From: Pseudanabaenaceae cyanobacterium SKYG29 | Lineage (GTDB): Bacteria > Cyanobacteriota > Cyanobacteriia > Pseudanabaenales > Pseudanabaenaceae | DNA length: 64,000 bases | NCBI GenBank assembly: GCA_025055675.1 | Contig: JANWWT010000001.1 | Location: forward strand, 868,001 to 932,000 | Reading direction: 5' to 3' | Shown: piece by piece, positions 42,527-51,560 of the stretch | Numbering within the stretch: position 1 is the stretch's first letter | Layout of the letters: the number at the start of each line of letters is the position of its first letter | Program-made: the position numbers and the translations under genes | The notes under the pieces: generated by a model | The model's database searches: none | The model's input: only the letters and a program-made list of their open reading frames with translations | Told to the model about the DNA's origin: nothing

Positions 42527-43429
42527 AGCCAGCTCTGCTTTTTTGCCCAGTAAACCCTGGGGTCGCCACACCATTACAGCTATCAACGTAAGACCAATTA
42601 AAATTACCTGGATTGCCTCAATTCTGCCACCCCCTAATGCTTGCTTGATTGCCTCAGGGAGAAAGCGGGGAATAGTAGTATAGAACTGATAGAAAATTGC
42701 CCCTAGCAGTACTCCTATGTTGTTCCCTGCGCCTCCGATCGCCACGATCGTCCATGCCTCAAAGGTCATCAGGGCAGTAAAGGTAGTAGGGTAAACAGCT
42801 TTCAAATACCAGGCAAAAAAGGCTCCCGCTATAGCAGCAATGACACCGCCAAAGATAAAGGCTTGTAATTTGTAGGCAAAAACATTTTTGCCAAGGGCAG
42901 TGGCTACTGTTTCGTCCTCCCGAATTGCTTTGAGGACTCTCCCCCAGGGGGATCGGATTAACCACTCTAACTGCCAAAAAATAAAGGCGATCGTGACCAC
43001 CAAACCGAGGGCAAATAAAAAGTTATATTGCTGGGGAGCAACCGCGGTAAGAAAAGGAATCTGATAGCCAAATACCCCCCTTGTCCCCTGGGTAAGCCAC
43101 TCTTCATTGTTAGTGATTAAACGTACGATTTCGGCAATACCGATCGTGACTATAGCTAAATAATCCTCCCGTAATCTCAAAGTAGTAAAGCCCACCAGCA
43201 AAGCTAACACAATCCCTAGCCCCACCCCCACCAACACCGCTACCGACCAAGGTAACCCCCCTGTGCGGGTTAGGAGAGCAACGGCATAGCCACCAATGGT
43301 GACAAAAGCCACATGACCAAAGTTGACTAGACCGGCTATACCCCACTGCAAATTTAAGCCCAAACTAAACAAAGCGTAGATTGCCGCCTGAATAAAAACT
43401 GTAATCAGGTAGTTAATCATCTTGCCCAA
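42515..43429 (-). CDS. Branched-chain/neutral amino acid ABC permease (LivM/NatD-like)
   Basis: 304 aa permease with ~8 hydrophobic segments. Family blocks: GLNLQWGIAGLVNFGHVAF, TTLRLREDYLAIVTIGIAEIVRL, ETVATALGKNVFAYKLQAFIFG, AWTIVAIGGAGNNIGVLLGAIFY. These match LivM and the cyanobacterial N-I transporter permease NatD. The partner permease (LivH/NatC), ATPases and binding protein are not in this window. The 3' end overlaps the PPC gene by 12 bases, tail to tail. Confidence 0.88.
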   Translation of the reverse strand: MGKMINYLITVFIQAAIYALFSLGLNLQWGIAGLVNFGHVAFVTIGGYAVALLTRTGGLPWSVAVLVGVGLGIVLALLVGFTTLRLREDYLAIVTIGIAEIVRLITNNEEWLTQGTRGVFGYQIPFLTAVAPQQYNFLFALGLVVTIAFIFWQLEWLIRSPWGRVLKAIREDETVATALGKNVFAYKLQAFIFGGVIAAIAGAFFAWYLKAVYPTTFTALMTFEAWTIVAIGGAGNNIGVLLGAIFYQFYTTIPRFLPEAIKQALGGGRIEAIQVILIGLTLIAVMVWRPQGLLGKKAELALRR

Positions 43430-43545
43430 GGGAACATATTCCCTTTAGTTTAGTCCGTTGTGGTGCCTAGGCAATCAACTTCTGACTGATTAAGACAAAT
43501 TATGACACCTATGGTAAGCTAAGCCCAGAGGCGACAGAAAAGAGT

Positions 43546-44295
43546 ATGAAGGGTATCTACATTGGCAGTTGGGCAATTCTAGCAGTGCAGTTATGTGCCT
43601 ATGCCCAGGTCATGGATAGTCAGTACTTGGTCTACCTCAACAGTGACGACCCCTTTGTCATTCAGCAGGCTAAAACTATTGCTCCCGATGCCTTTACTGG
43701 GAGTTTGGATTCAGGTAGACGGGTACTTCAACTGGGACGCTACACTAATTTGAATTTGGCACAAAAGCGATCGGATGAACTGCGTGCCTTGGGATTACCT
43801 GTAGAAATTGCCCGTGTCACTGGCAGATTACCTAGCTCCGCCTTACCTGGCCCTAATGGTTTTAATCCAGCCCCTACTACGGTTGTATCTACGGTGCCTG
43901 GTCAGCCTGCTTCTAACCCGGAACCTGTGCTCCTTCCAAATGTACCGAGTACAGTGGAACCCACTCCCCCGCCAGGAGCAATCGAAATTACCCGCCCCGC
44001 TCCTAACGGCAATAACATAGTTACCCCCCCTCCATCCCCTTTGCCAACTACTACCAGTACCGTGGGACAGGAATTGCAAGCCTTTGCCCAACGCAACCGC
44101 TACTTTGTCATTATCCCCACGGTGTCAGAGGATATTTTGGCTAGAGTAAAACAAATCGTACCCACTGCCAAACTTTCTGCCTCTGAACGGGGGGCTTATA
44201 TTGAAATCAAGGGCTACCCCGATCGGGGTAGTGCAGAGGAACTAAATCGCGACATGCGTAATCGGGGTTTTGACTCCAGAGTGATCTTTTTCTAG
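43546..44295 (+). CDS. Exported protein with two SPOR-like domains
   Basis: 249 aa. After an N-terminal signal (AILAVQLCAYAQ), an SPOR-like block (YLVYLNSDDPFVIQQAKTI ... VLQLGRYTNLNLAQKRSDEL) is followed by a 90-residue Pro/Thr-rich linker. A second block (RYFVIIPTVSEDILARVKQI ... GAYIEIKGYPDRGSAEELNR) closes the protein. SPOR folds bind denuded peptidoglycan. Its 3' end overlaps the convergent DUF561 gene by 54 bases. Confidence 0.7.
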   Translation: MKGIYIGSWAILAVQLCAYAQVMDSQYLVYLNSDDPFVIQQAKTIAPDAFTGSLDSGRRVLQLGRYTNLNLAQKRSDELRALGLPVEIARVTGRLPSSALPGPNGFNPAPTTVVSTVPGQPASNPEPVLLPNVPSTVEPTPPPGAIEITRPAPNGNNIVTPPPSPLPTTTSTVGQELQAFAQRNRYFVIIPTVSEDILARVKQIVPTAKLSASERGAYIEIKGYPDRGSAEELNRDMRNRGFDSRVIFF

Positions 44296-45021
44296 GGCTT
44301 CTCGGAGGGCACGCACTGCTGCTACCATGGCTACCATATCCTTGAGTTGGCGTACTGCTGAACCCACGCCTACTCCCGCTGCCCCCGCCGCAATCGCCAA
44401 AGGTGCAGTGACATTGGTAATCCCCGAAGCACAAAGGACTGGTACCTTCACCGCTCGACTGATTTCATAGGCAGCAGCGAGGGTAGGGACTGCTTTTTCC
44501 ATCATGCCTAGAGTACCGCTGTGGATGGGATTAGCGCTCTTGCCCCCTTCGGTTTGGATAATGTTTGCCCCTAAACGTACCAACTCTTCCGCTAAATGTA
44601 CCTGTTCACTCAGGGGGAGGGTGTGGGGTACAGTGACAGAGAGGGGGGTGTAGGGTAGCTGGGTACGTACCGATCGAGTCAGGTTTATTACTTCCTCGGC
44701 GGTAAATCTCCTGCCCGATCGATAAAAACAGTCGTAATTGCCAATTTCCACAAGGTCTGCCCCTGCGTTTACCCCTTCTACCAATTGGTGGACTTCCACA
44801 GCGGAAACACAAATAGGTAGATCAGTATGTTCCTTGGCTACCTGGACGAGACCCCGATCGGCAGCAATATCGACAAAAGTCGCCCCCCCCTCATGGGCAG
44901 CTTGGACGATTTGTTTGACAGACACAGCATCGAAGTTATTCAGCCCTGCAATAATCTTGAGGGCACGTCTTTGGGAAAAGGCAGTCTGCAGAGGAGCAGG
45001 TAAACCACGAACTTCTAGCAT
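44242..45021 (-). CDS. DUF561 / Ycf23-family protein
   Basis: 259 aa from ATG 45021 (MLEVRGLPAPL); an in-frame ATG at 45060 adds 13 residues. TIM-barrel-like protein with the family pattern RRALKIIAGLNNFDAVSVKQIVQAAHEGGATFVDIAAD, ICVSAVEV, LVEIGNYDCFY and VPVLCASGITNVTAPLAI. The same family appears as ycf23 in red algal plastids; function unknown. It is divergent from the lipoprotein gene at 45102. Confidence 0.9.
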   Translation of the reverse strand: MLEVRGLPAPLQTAFSQRRALKIIAGLNNFDAVSVKQIVQAAHEGGATFVDIAADRGLVQVAKEHTDLPICVSAVEVHQLVEGVNAGADLVEIGNYDCFYRSGRRFTAEEVINLTRSVRTQLPYTPLSVTVPHTLPLSEQVHLAEELVRLGANIIQTEGGKSANPIHSGTLGMMEKAVPTLAAAYEISRAVKVPVLCASGITNVTAPLAIAAGAAGVGVGSAVRQLKDMVAMVAAVRALREALEKDHSGVKTPITHVAI

Positions 45022-45101
45022 TGTTAACTTTACCAATATGTCTTTTTGCATATTGTACATTTTCGGCTATATTGCCTTAGTGGTCAGCAAAATCTAATGC
45101 T

Positions 45102-46535
45102 ATGTGGGATAAATTACAGCGGGTCTACATTCTACTGTTGATGGTGGTTTTGGCAGTAGTCCTCTCTGCCTGTGGGAGTAAGGTGGCTAAATCCAGTCGT
45201 GTCAATACCTTGAGCATCAGTGAAGTCTCTCCCCCTGACATCATTCAACGCCTCAGCCGTACCCTCGATCGTTATATGCCCCAGGTGACAATTGTCAGTC
45301 CCCGTAGCGACGAAGTTTTATCTGATACCACCGTCAAAGTAGCAGTCGAGGTAAAGGATTTGCCTATTTTCCAGAGTGCGATGGGGCTGGGTCCCCACCT
45401 GGATGTGGTGTTGGATGAACGGGAAGCACGGCAGATTTATGACCCCACTACTCCCGCTGTATTCGAGAATGTCACCCCTGGTACCCACACTATACGGGTG
45501 TTTGCCTCCCGTCCCTGGGATGAAAGTTTCAAAAATGAAGGGGCCTATGCCCAGACTACTTTTCATGTCCTCACCCGTACAGGAGAACATGTTCTCCGCC
45601 CCGATACCCCTGTTTTGACTTACCATAGCCCCATTGGCACTGTTGGCAGTGATACTGTCCTCTTGGATTTTTACTTGCACAATGCCCCTGTCCCCGCTTC
45701 TTTGCTAGATAGTAAAGAGCCCCCGAGTTGGCAAGTGCGGGCAACGGTCAATGGCGATAGTTTCACGATCGAGGATTGGCACCCTCTCTATTTGAAGGGG
45801 CTAAAACCAGGCAGAAATTGGATCAAACTAGAATTCCTTGATCCCGTGGGTAATCCTCTGCCTAACCTCTCTAACTCCATTGCCCAGATTGTTACCTACG
45901 ATCCCCAACAACGTGACCCCCTTTCCCTTATCCTCCAGGGGCAAGTTCCTGCCAATGTAGAGCAAATTGTCGACCCTAACTACTCACCTACTCCTATCAC
46001 CCCCTCGCCAGAAGTGACCACGCCCCCCCTGGAGTCTGTTTCCCCAACGCCAGCCGCCCCTGTTTCTCCCACCTCGGAAGTAACCACCCCTCCACAGGAG
46101 TCTGCTCCCCCAACGCCAGCTGCCCCTGTTCCTCCCCCGCCAGAAGTAACTACACCCCCACTGGAGGCTCCCCCACCAGTTAAGCAACCTCGCTTCCAGC
46201 TCTTTAGGAAGAAAGCCAAGGTGGAACAGCCACCTGCTCCTACGGAAGAAATGATGGAGGTACAGCCCCAGGAAAAAGCTACCCCTATTCCTACAGAGGA
46301 AGCGATCAAGGCTCAGGAAATCCCTGCTGCCCCATCCAATAGCGAGAAAGCGGAGGAGCAGCCTCAGGGAGTATCTATGGAAGAAGTAACCCCCTCTCCT
46401 GCACCACAACCCCAATCCCCTGCTCAGGAACCCCAAGCAGAACCAAAGGTAGGAAGATTTCAATCCCTGAAAGCTCGCTATCAAAAGCTAGAAGAGTCCA
46501 CTCCACCGGCTATCCCAGAACAACTGGGGGAATAA
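45102..46535 (+). CDS. Lipoprotein with proline-rich C-terminal half
   Basis: 477 aa. A lipobox LSAC (Cys24) follows a hydrophobic N-terminus, so it is lipid-anchored. Residues ~60-290 form an immunoglobulin-like beta region (VTIVSPRSDEVLSDTTVKVAVEVKDLP, HTIRVFASRPWDESF). From ~298 the sequence is low-complexity with near repeats (EVTTPPLESVSPTPAAPV, EVTTPPQESAPPTPAAPV) and ends in charged stretches. No enzyme motif. It is 10 bases before the GAF gene, so likely the same operon. Function unknown. Confidence 0.8.
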   Translation: MWDKLQRVYILLLMVVLAVVLSACGSKVAKSSRVNTLSISEVSPPDIIQRLSRTLDRYMPQVTIVSPRSDEVLSDTTVKVAVEVKDLPIFQSAMGLGPHLDVVLDEREARQIYDPTTPAVFENVTPGTHTIRVFASRPWDESFKNEGAYAQTTFHVLTRTGEHVLRPDTPVLTYHSPIGTVGSDTVLLDFYLHNAPVPASLLDSKEPPSWQVRATVNGDSFTIEDWHPLYLKGLKPGRNWIKLEFLDPVGNPLPNLSNSIAQIVTYDPQQRDPLSLILQGQVPANVEQIVDPNYSPTPITPSPEVTTPPLESVSPTPAAPVSPTSEVTTPPQESAPPTPAAPVPPPPEVTTPPLEAPPPVKQPRFQLFRKKAKVEQPPAPTEEMMEVQPQEKATPIPTEEAIKAQEIPAAPSNSEKAEEQPQGVSMEEVTPSPAPQPQSPAQEPQAEPKVGRFQSLKARYQKLEESTPPAIPEQLGE

Positions 46536-46545
46536 GCAAGGTACT

Positions 46546-47178
46546 ATGGAGCAAGAACACCTTAAATCTATGTCGGAAGAAGTCACCCGCCTGGAACAGA
46601 CTGTAACCAACCTGTTAACTCTCATTAAAGTTGTCTCCCAGAAGTATGAGTTACGTACTTTCCTGAGTTTAGTGCTGCGTAAGGCGAGACTTTTGACTCA
46701 AAGTGATGCCGGTAGTATTTACTTAATCGATCGGGAAGATGCTATCCCCTACATTTGTTTTGCTGTCTCCCAGAATAGCTCTCACCCCGAAAAATCCCTG
46801 GAATATTTTGCTGTTCCCCTCGATCGCAGCAGTCTGGTTGGCTATGTCGCTGTGACAGGGGAAACCCTTAACATCCCTGATGTGCAGGCACTGCCGCCCG
46901 ACGCCCCCTACAGCCATAAGAAAACAATCGAGGCGGAACTTGACTACATCTCCCGCTCGATTCTCACCCTCCCTGTTGTCACCTCTCAAGGGGAAGTAGC
47001 TGCGGTGATCCAGTTGATCAATCGTAAAGTTAGTCCAGAGGTAGTAGTGAAACCTGATAACTTAGCAGAGGTGGTAGTACCATTTACCGACTGGGATGTA
47101 GAATTATTGCGGGGTTTATCCAGTTTGGTCGGTATAGCGATCGAGCGGCAGGAATTGATGAACAAAATCTATGAATGA
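46546..47178 (+). CDS. GAF-domain protein
   Basis: 210 aa stand-alone GAF domain (residues ~30-200) after a short coiled coil (SEEVTRLEQTVTNLLTLIKV). Markers include LRKARLLTQSDAGSIYLIDRED, SLVGYVAVTGETLNIPDV, SILTLPVVTSQGEVAAVIQLINR and a final ERQELMNKIYE. It has no kinase, cyclase or phosphodiesterase part. It overlaps the IMPase gene by eight bases. Confidence 0.87.
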   Translation: MEQEHLKSMSEEVTRLEQTVTNLLTLIKVVSQKYELRTFLSLVLRKARLLTQSDAGSIYLIDREDAIPYICFAVSQNSSHPEKSLEYFAVPLDRSSLVGYVAVTGETLNIPDVQALPPDAPYSHKKTIEAELDYISRSILTLPVVTSQGEVAAVIQLINRKVSPEVVVKPDNLAEVVVPFTDWDVELLRGLSSLVGIAIERQELMNKIYE

Positions 47179-48004
47179 CAGAGACCCCCAAATTTTACTG
47201 GATATAGCCACTCTCGCGGCAATGGCAGGGGGGCAAGTTTTGAAAAAGTATTGGGGCAAATTGCGGCGCATTGAGGAAAAAGCACCTGGCGACCTGGTAA
47301 CAGTTGCCGATCACGAATCAGAAACTGCCATCCTAGAGGTGCTCAACCGCTATTTCCCTGGGCATGCAATTTTGGCAGAGGAGTCGGGCATCCAGGGCAA
47401 CAAGGACAGTGCTATTTTATGGGTGATCGATCCCCTAGACGGAACAACCAATTTTGCCCACCAGTACCCTATGTCTTCTGTCTCCATTGGTGTTTTGGTA
47501 GAGGGAGTCCCCACAGTCGGAGCTATCTATGACCCCTTTCGGGATGAACTGTTTGTGGGGGGACTGGGCTTAGGCGCGTTCGTGGAATACCAGGGAGAGC
47601 GCTGCCCAATTCATGTTTCCAATTGTCGGGAACTCAAACACAGCCTCCTAGTCACAGGATTTGCCTACGACCGCACCAGAACGATCGATAACAACTATGC
47701 CGAATTTTGCCACTTTACCCATATCAGTCACGGGGTGAGGCGGGGCGGTTCCGCTGCTCTTGATTTAGCCTACATTGCGGCAGGCAGATTAGATGGTTAC
47801 TGGGAGCGGGGTTTATCCCCCTGGGACATGGCAGCAGGTGTTGCCCTAGTTAGGAGTGCTGGTGGCATAGTGACTGCCTACGATGGTTCCCCCTACGACC
47901 TTTACTCAGGCAGGATTTTGGCAGCCAATCCCTACCTCCATCCCCAGATGGTAGAAGAACTTGCTAAAGTCAAGCCCCTAACCCAGTCATTTCCCTTTAG
48001 TTAA
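47171..48004 (+). CDS. Inositol-1-monophosphatase family protein
   Basis: 277 aa Mg2+-dependent phosphatase. Metal-binding sites are intact: AEESG (E70, E71), WVIDPLDGTTNF (D87, D90), and GLSPWDMAAGVALVRSAGG near the C-terminus (D of WDMAAG). Cyanobacterial members act on inositol phosphate or related sugar phosphates. The 3' end overlaps terC by 18 bases. Confidence 0.94.
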   Translation: MNDRDPQILLDIATLAAMAGGQVLKKYWGKLRRIEEKAPGDLVTVADHESETAILEVLNRYFPGHAILAEESGIQGNKDSAILWVIDPLDGTTNFAHQYPMSSVSIGVLVEGVPTVGAIYDPFRDELFVGGLGLGAFVEYQGERCPIHVSNCRELKHSLLVTGFAYDRTRTIDNNYAEFCHFTHISHGVRRGGSAALDLAYIAAGRLDGYWERGLSPWDMAAGVALVRSAGGIVTAYDGSPYDLYSGRILAANPYLHPQMVEELAKVKPLTQSFPFS

Positions 48005-48703
48005 ACCTTCTTCCTGGTGAGTCTTACGCTTAGCAAACCCCCAGATAAAAAATACTCCAATAAACATCAACATCAACCATTCGGGAGGCACGTAGGCAGG
48101 GGCAACTACCTTAAGCAGTAGACGTATCCCCACCAAAGCCACAATTAGATAACCCGCTGCTTCCAAGTTGGTAAAAATATCCAACCACTTGATAAACAAA
48201 TCTGCCAAAAATCGCAGTGCCACAATCCCCATGATACCGCCCAAAAGTACCAGCCAAGTTTCTTCCGCCACTGCTACTGCCGCTGTCACACTATCCAAAG
48301 AAAACGCTAAATCCGTTAGAGAAACTAACAAAATGACTTCCCAAAAACTACTAGCTACAGGGATAAACTTTTCTTCATCATGCTCTCTAGCACTAGCAAT
48401 AAAAAACTTACCGGCCAGCCACAGTAAATAAATAGCGCCAGCCAACTCGAACTGCCAGTAATTGATCACCCAAGTTGCCGTTAAAATTAACACCACCCGC
48501 AGAACAAATGCCCCCACCAAACCATACCGCAACGCCCACTTTTCCTGTTCAGGGTCAGGCAGACTGCGCACGATCGAAGCCAACGCCACCGCATTGTCCG
48601 CCGACAAGATGGCTTCTAACATCACCAAAACCACCACGATCGGCAATACATCGAGGCGCAACACATCAGGGAACCGATGAAACAGATCAACTACAGTAGA
48701 CAT
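47987..48703 (-). CDS. TerC family membrane protein
   Basis: 238 aa, seven to nine membrane segments. It shows the TerC/Alx core: MLEAILSADNAVALASIV and LTDLAFSLDSVTAAVAVAEE with acidic residues in the membrane, expected for metal or manganese transport, and VGIRLLLK near the end. It lies alone, convergent with the IMPase gene. Metal specificity is not readable. Confidence 0.92.
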   Translation of the reverse strand: MSTVVDLFHRFPDVLRLDVLPIVVVLVMLEAILSADNAVALASIVRSLPDPEQEKWALRYGLVGAFVLRVVLILTATWVINYWQFELAGAIYLLWLAGKFFIASAREHDEEKFIPVASSFWEVILLVSLTDLAFSLDSVTAAVAVAEETWLVLLGGIMGIVALRFLADLFIKWLDIFTNLEAAGYLIVALVGIRLLLKVVAPAYVPPEWLMLMFIGVFFIWGFAKRKTHQEEGLTKGK

Positions 48704-48846
48704 AGGGCAAATACAGATTAAGTAACATCAAAACAGACAAATTACAAGACCAGACGAGAGTGGGCAATTCCCCTAAATTAGGATAAGCTACAAAGCAGGG
48801 ATTAGCTCGATCGATTCGGGCTATTTGGATTGTTAAGTGAGGATGT

Positions 48847-49542
48847 ATGAAAGGAAAAACCGTAACCGTTGTAATAGCGGCATTAATTGGCGCTGCCCCC
48901 CATGTACCAGCCCAGAATGCGGAGCACCTACGCTACTTTTTAACCCATCGGGAGTGCCAGCGCTGCGAACTGAGCAAGATCGATGTCAGTGGAGCCGACC
49001 TGAAGGGAGCATTTCTCAATGGCACAAACTTGAGCATGAGCCGTCTTAGCAATGTTAACCTATTCAACGCCGAACTGACAGATGTCGACCTGAGAATGTC
49101 CACCCTCCAGGATGCCAATCTCCGCAACTCTGTCCTGGTGGGAGCTGACCTACTGAGCGCCAATCTGGTCAATGCCAATATCCGCAATAGCCGCTTGAAG
49201 TACGCCAACATGGCCCGCGCGCGCCTAGACAATGCCAATCTTATGGAGGCAGAATTGGTCTATGCTAACTTGAGCAACGCCGAGCTACCCAAGGCAAACC
49301 TACGCAATTCTATCCTCTACCGTGCCAAACTAGTGGGAGCCAACCTAGAGGGAGCTGACCTGTACAGTGCCAATCTGGAAGAAGCTGACCTACGGGGTGC
49401 CAACCTGCAGGATGCCGATCTCTCCCGCGCTAACCTCAGTAATGCCAATCTCGATGGCGCTAACCTCAAGGGGGCAAACCTCTGTAACGCCACGCTGCCA
49501 GGAGGTGAGCTATCTAAACAAGGCTGCCCCCTAGGGGGATAA
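48847..49542 (+). CDS. Exported pentapeptide-repeat protein
   Basis: 231 aa. A signal peptide (VTVVIAALIGAAPHVPAQ) is followed by CxxC (ECQRCELSKID) and about 34 pentapeptide units of A(D/N)Lxx type (ADLKG, ANLRN, ADLYS, ANLEE, ADLRG) that form a right-handed quadrilateral beta-helix. It ends CPLGG. Cyanobacterial pentapeptide proteins of the lumen or periplasm have this layout; function unknown. Confidence 0.92.
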   Translation: MKGKTVTVVIAALIGAAPHVPAQNAEHLRYFLTHRECQRCELSKIDVSGADLKGAFLNGTNLSMSRLSNVNLFNAELTDVDLRMSTLQDANLRNSVLVGADLLSANLVNANIRNSRLKYANMARARLDNANLMEAELVYANLSNAELPKANLRNSILYRAKLVGANLEGADLYSANLEEADLRGANLQDADLSRANLSNANLDGANLKGANLCNATLPGGELSKQGCPLGG

Positions 49543-49628
49543 CTTGCTACTTTTGGGGAAGGCGGTATCCCATCCCAGCCTCTGGGCTACTACCTCCCCT
49601 ACCCAGAAAAGATTGTTCATAGAAATAA

Positions 49629-49696
49629 ATCTATTGATACAAATAGATATGTCTATAGCAGTTTACAAAAATTTAATCATAGAATGTAGGCTATAG
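49629..49696 (+). promoter_or_regulatory. Palindromic element cluster upstream of the ndhF3 operon
   Basis: ATCTATTGATACAAATAGAT (49629-49648) is an inverted repeat of ATCTATT and AATAGAT spaced by six bases. TCTATAG follows at 49652-49658 and CTATAG recurs at 49691-49696. The published consensus for the LysR regulator NdhR/CcmR is related (TCAATAG-N10-ATCTAT), and the ndhF3 operon is a known NdhR target. The match here is partial, so this is an inference. Confidence 0.45.
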
Positions 49697-49724
49697 AAAA
49701 ATAATAAATCCTAGTTTTTTAGTT

Positions 49725-51542
49725 ATGCAAGGTTGGATAGATACAATTTGGTTAGTGCCCATTTATTCTTTGGTGGGGGCAGGGTTATCCCTGATATGGT
49801 CTCCTGCCGTTACGCGGCGGACGGGCCCTCGACCGGCGGGGTATGTCAATATACTGATGACACTTTTGGCTTGGTTGCACAGCACGATCGCTCTCGTTGG
49901 TATTTGGGGCAAGCCCAGTCAATTTTTTGCTTTTCCTTGGTTTTCCGTAGCGGGTTTGGATTTTACGTTTGATATTGAAGTCTCGCCTGTAACTATAGGA
50001 GCGATGGTGGTGGTTACAGGGATTAACCTGCTTGCTCAGATTTATGCTGTTGGCTACATGGAGATGGACTGGGCTTGGGCAAGGTTTTACGCCCTCCTAG
50101 CTTTTTTTGAGGCGGGGATGTGCGCTTTATCTTTGTGCGACTCCCTCTTCTTTAGTTACGTCATCCTGGAGATTCTCACATTAGGCACCTATCTTTTGGT
50201 CGGAATGTGGTACAACCAAAGCCTAGTGGTGACAGGGGCAAGGGATGCTTTTCTCACCAAGCGGGTAGGGGATTTATTGCTATTGATGGGAGTGGTAAGT
50301 TTGTTTCCCCTGACTGGGACATGGAACTTTCACTTATTGGCTGATTGGGCGGCGAAAGCCCAGGTGAATCCCGTTTTAATTACTTTGGTTTTACTGGGGC
50401 TAATAGCAGGGCCAATGGGTAAGTGCGCCCAGTTTCCCCTGCATTTGTGGTTGGATGAGGCGATGGAAGGCCCTCTGCCCAGCACGATTTTGCGTAATGG
50501 CGTAGTTGTACTGACAGGGGCTTGGGTGTTAGCGAAAATTCACCCTTTGTTGGAGCTTTCGGTGGTGGCGCAGCAGGTGACGATCGCTGTTGGTGCGGCT
50601 ACGGCTTTGGGGACGGTTTTGATTGAGATTGGTCAGATTGATGCTAAGCGTGCTCTTTCTTACCTGGTCAGCACCTACATGGGGCTGATTTTTATTGCTG
50701 TGGGCACAGGTTCAATGGAGAGTGCCTATTTGTTGATGCTATCCAACTCTCTGGGCGCTAGCTTATTGGTGATGGCATTGGGTAGCATAATCTCTAATAA
50801 CATTACCCAAGATTTGACCCTACTGGGTGGTCTCTGGACCCGTCGTCCTATCTCAGGTCTGTCATTTTTGGTGGGCATTGTGGGCTTAGGTGCTTTACCA
50901 CCGTTCTGTGGGTTTTGGGGTCTTGCTTCTCTGTTTCAGTCTTTGCAGGCAATTCGTCCTGGCCTGGCAACTCTGGTATTGGTGATCAATGGTCTTTTAG
51001 TTTTTGGTCTGGTAAGGGTATTTGGTCTAGTTTGGGGTGGTAAACCAAAACAGATGACGGAACGATCGGTGGAACCTCTGTGGCTAATGGTTTTACCTAT
51101 GACCGTGGGGGCAGGGATTGTCTTGCATACACCCCAATTATTGACTGTTATGGGTTTAATCAAATGGACAGAGCTACCTACTAGTTGGCCGCTGATCCTG
51201 TCTTCCTTGGTAGGTGTATTGGCTGGTAGTTATATTTACCTCAACGATGGCATTAGCAAACCGATCGTTTTACCAAACAGAACCGTACAAGACTTTTTCA
51301 CCTACGATTTTTACACACCTCAGTTATACAAGCTAACAATTGTAGGGCTAGTCGATATTTTTTCACGGCTGATGTATTGGTTCGATCGGTTCTTCGTTGA
51401 TGGTCTGGGCAATTTATTTGGCATAGCGACAATCCTCAGCGGCGAAAGCTTGAAATATAGTACGTTTGGTCAATTCCAGTTGTATGTACTGACAATGCTG
51501 GTGGGAGTTGCTCTGCTGGTGTTTCTCGTCTTTAATAGTTAA
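49725..51542 (+). CDS. ndhF3: NDH-1MS subunit NdhF3
   Basis: 605 aa, the antiporter-like subunit of the inducible high-affinity CO2 uptake complex. Membrane helices run throughout, with the proton-channel motifs ILEILTLGTYLLVGMWYNQS, KCAQFPLHLWLDEAMEGPLP and SYLVSTYMGLIFIAVGTG. NdhF3 proteins are shorter than respiratory NdhF. It stands first in the canonical gene order ndhF3-ndhD3-cupA-cupS, 18 bases before ndhD3. Confidence 0.94.
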   Translation: MQGWIDTIWLVPIYSLVGAGLSLIWSPAVTRRTGPRPAGYVNILMTLLAWLHSTIALVGIWGKPSQFFAFPWFSVAGLDFTFDIEVSPVTIGAMVVVTGINLLAQIYAVGYMEMDWAWARFYALLAFFEAGMCALSLCDSLFFSYVILEILTLGTYLLVGMWYNQSLVVTGARDAFLTKRVGDLLLLMGVVSLFPLTGTWNFHLLADWAAKAQVNPVLITLVLLGLIAGPMGKCAQFPLHLWLDEAMEGPLPSTILRNGVVVLTGAWVLAKIHPLLELSVVAQQVTIAVGAATALGTVLIEIGQIDAKRALSYLVSTYMGLIFIAVGTGSMESAYLLMLSNSLGASLLVMALGSIISNNITQDLTLLGGLWTRRPISGLSFLVGIVGLGALPPFCGFWGLASLFQSLQAIRPGLATLVLVINGLLVFGLVRVFGLVWGGKPKQMTERSVEPLWLMVLPMTVGAGIVLHTPQLLTVMGLIKWTELPTSWPLILSSLVGVLAGSYIYLNDGISKPIVLPNRTVQDFFTYDFYTPQLYKLTIVGLVDIFSRLMYWFDRFFVDGLGNLFGIATILSGESLKYSTFGQFQLYVLTMLVGVALLVFLVFNS

Positions 51543-51560
51543 GCTTAGGGAGGGACAGGT

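Noticed and set aside
45980-46484. Two minus frames opposite the lipoprotein tail
   Set aside because: Glycine- or arginine-rich products of the antisense of the proline-rich repeats.
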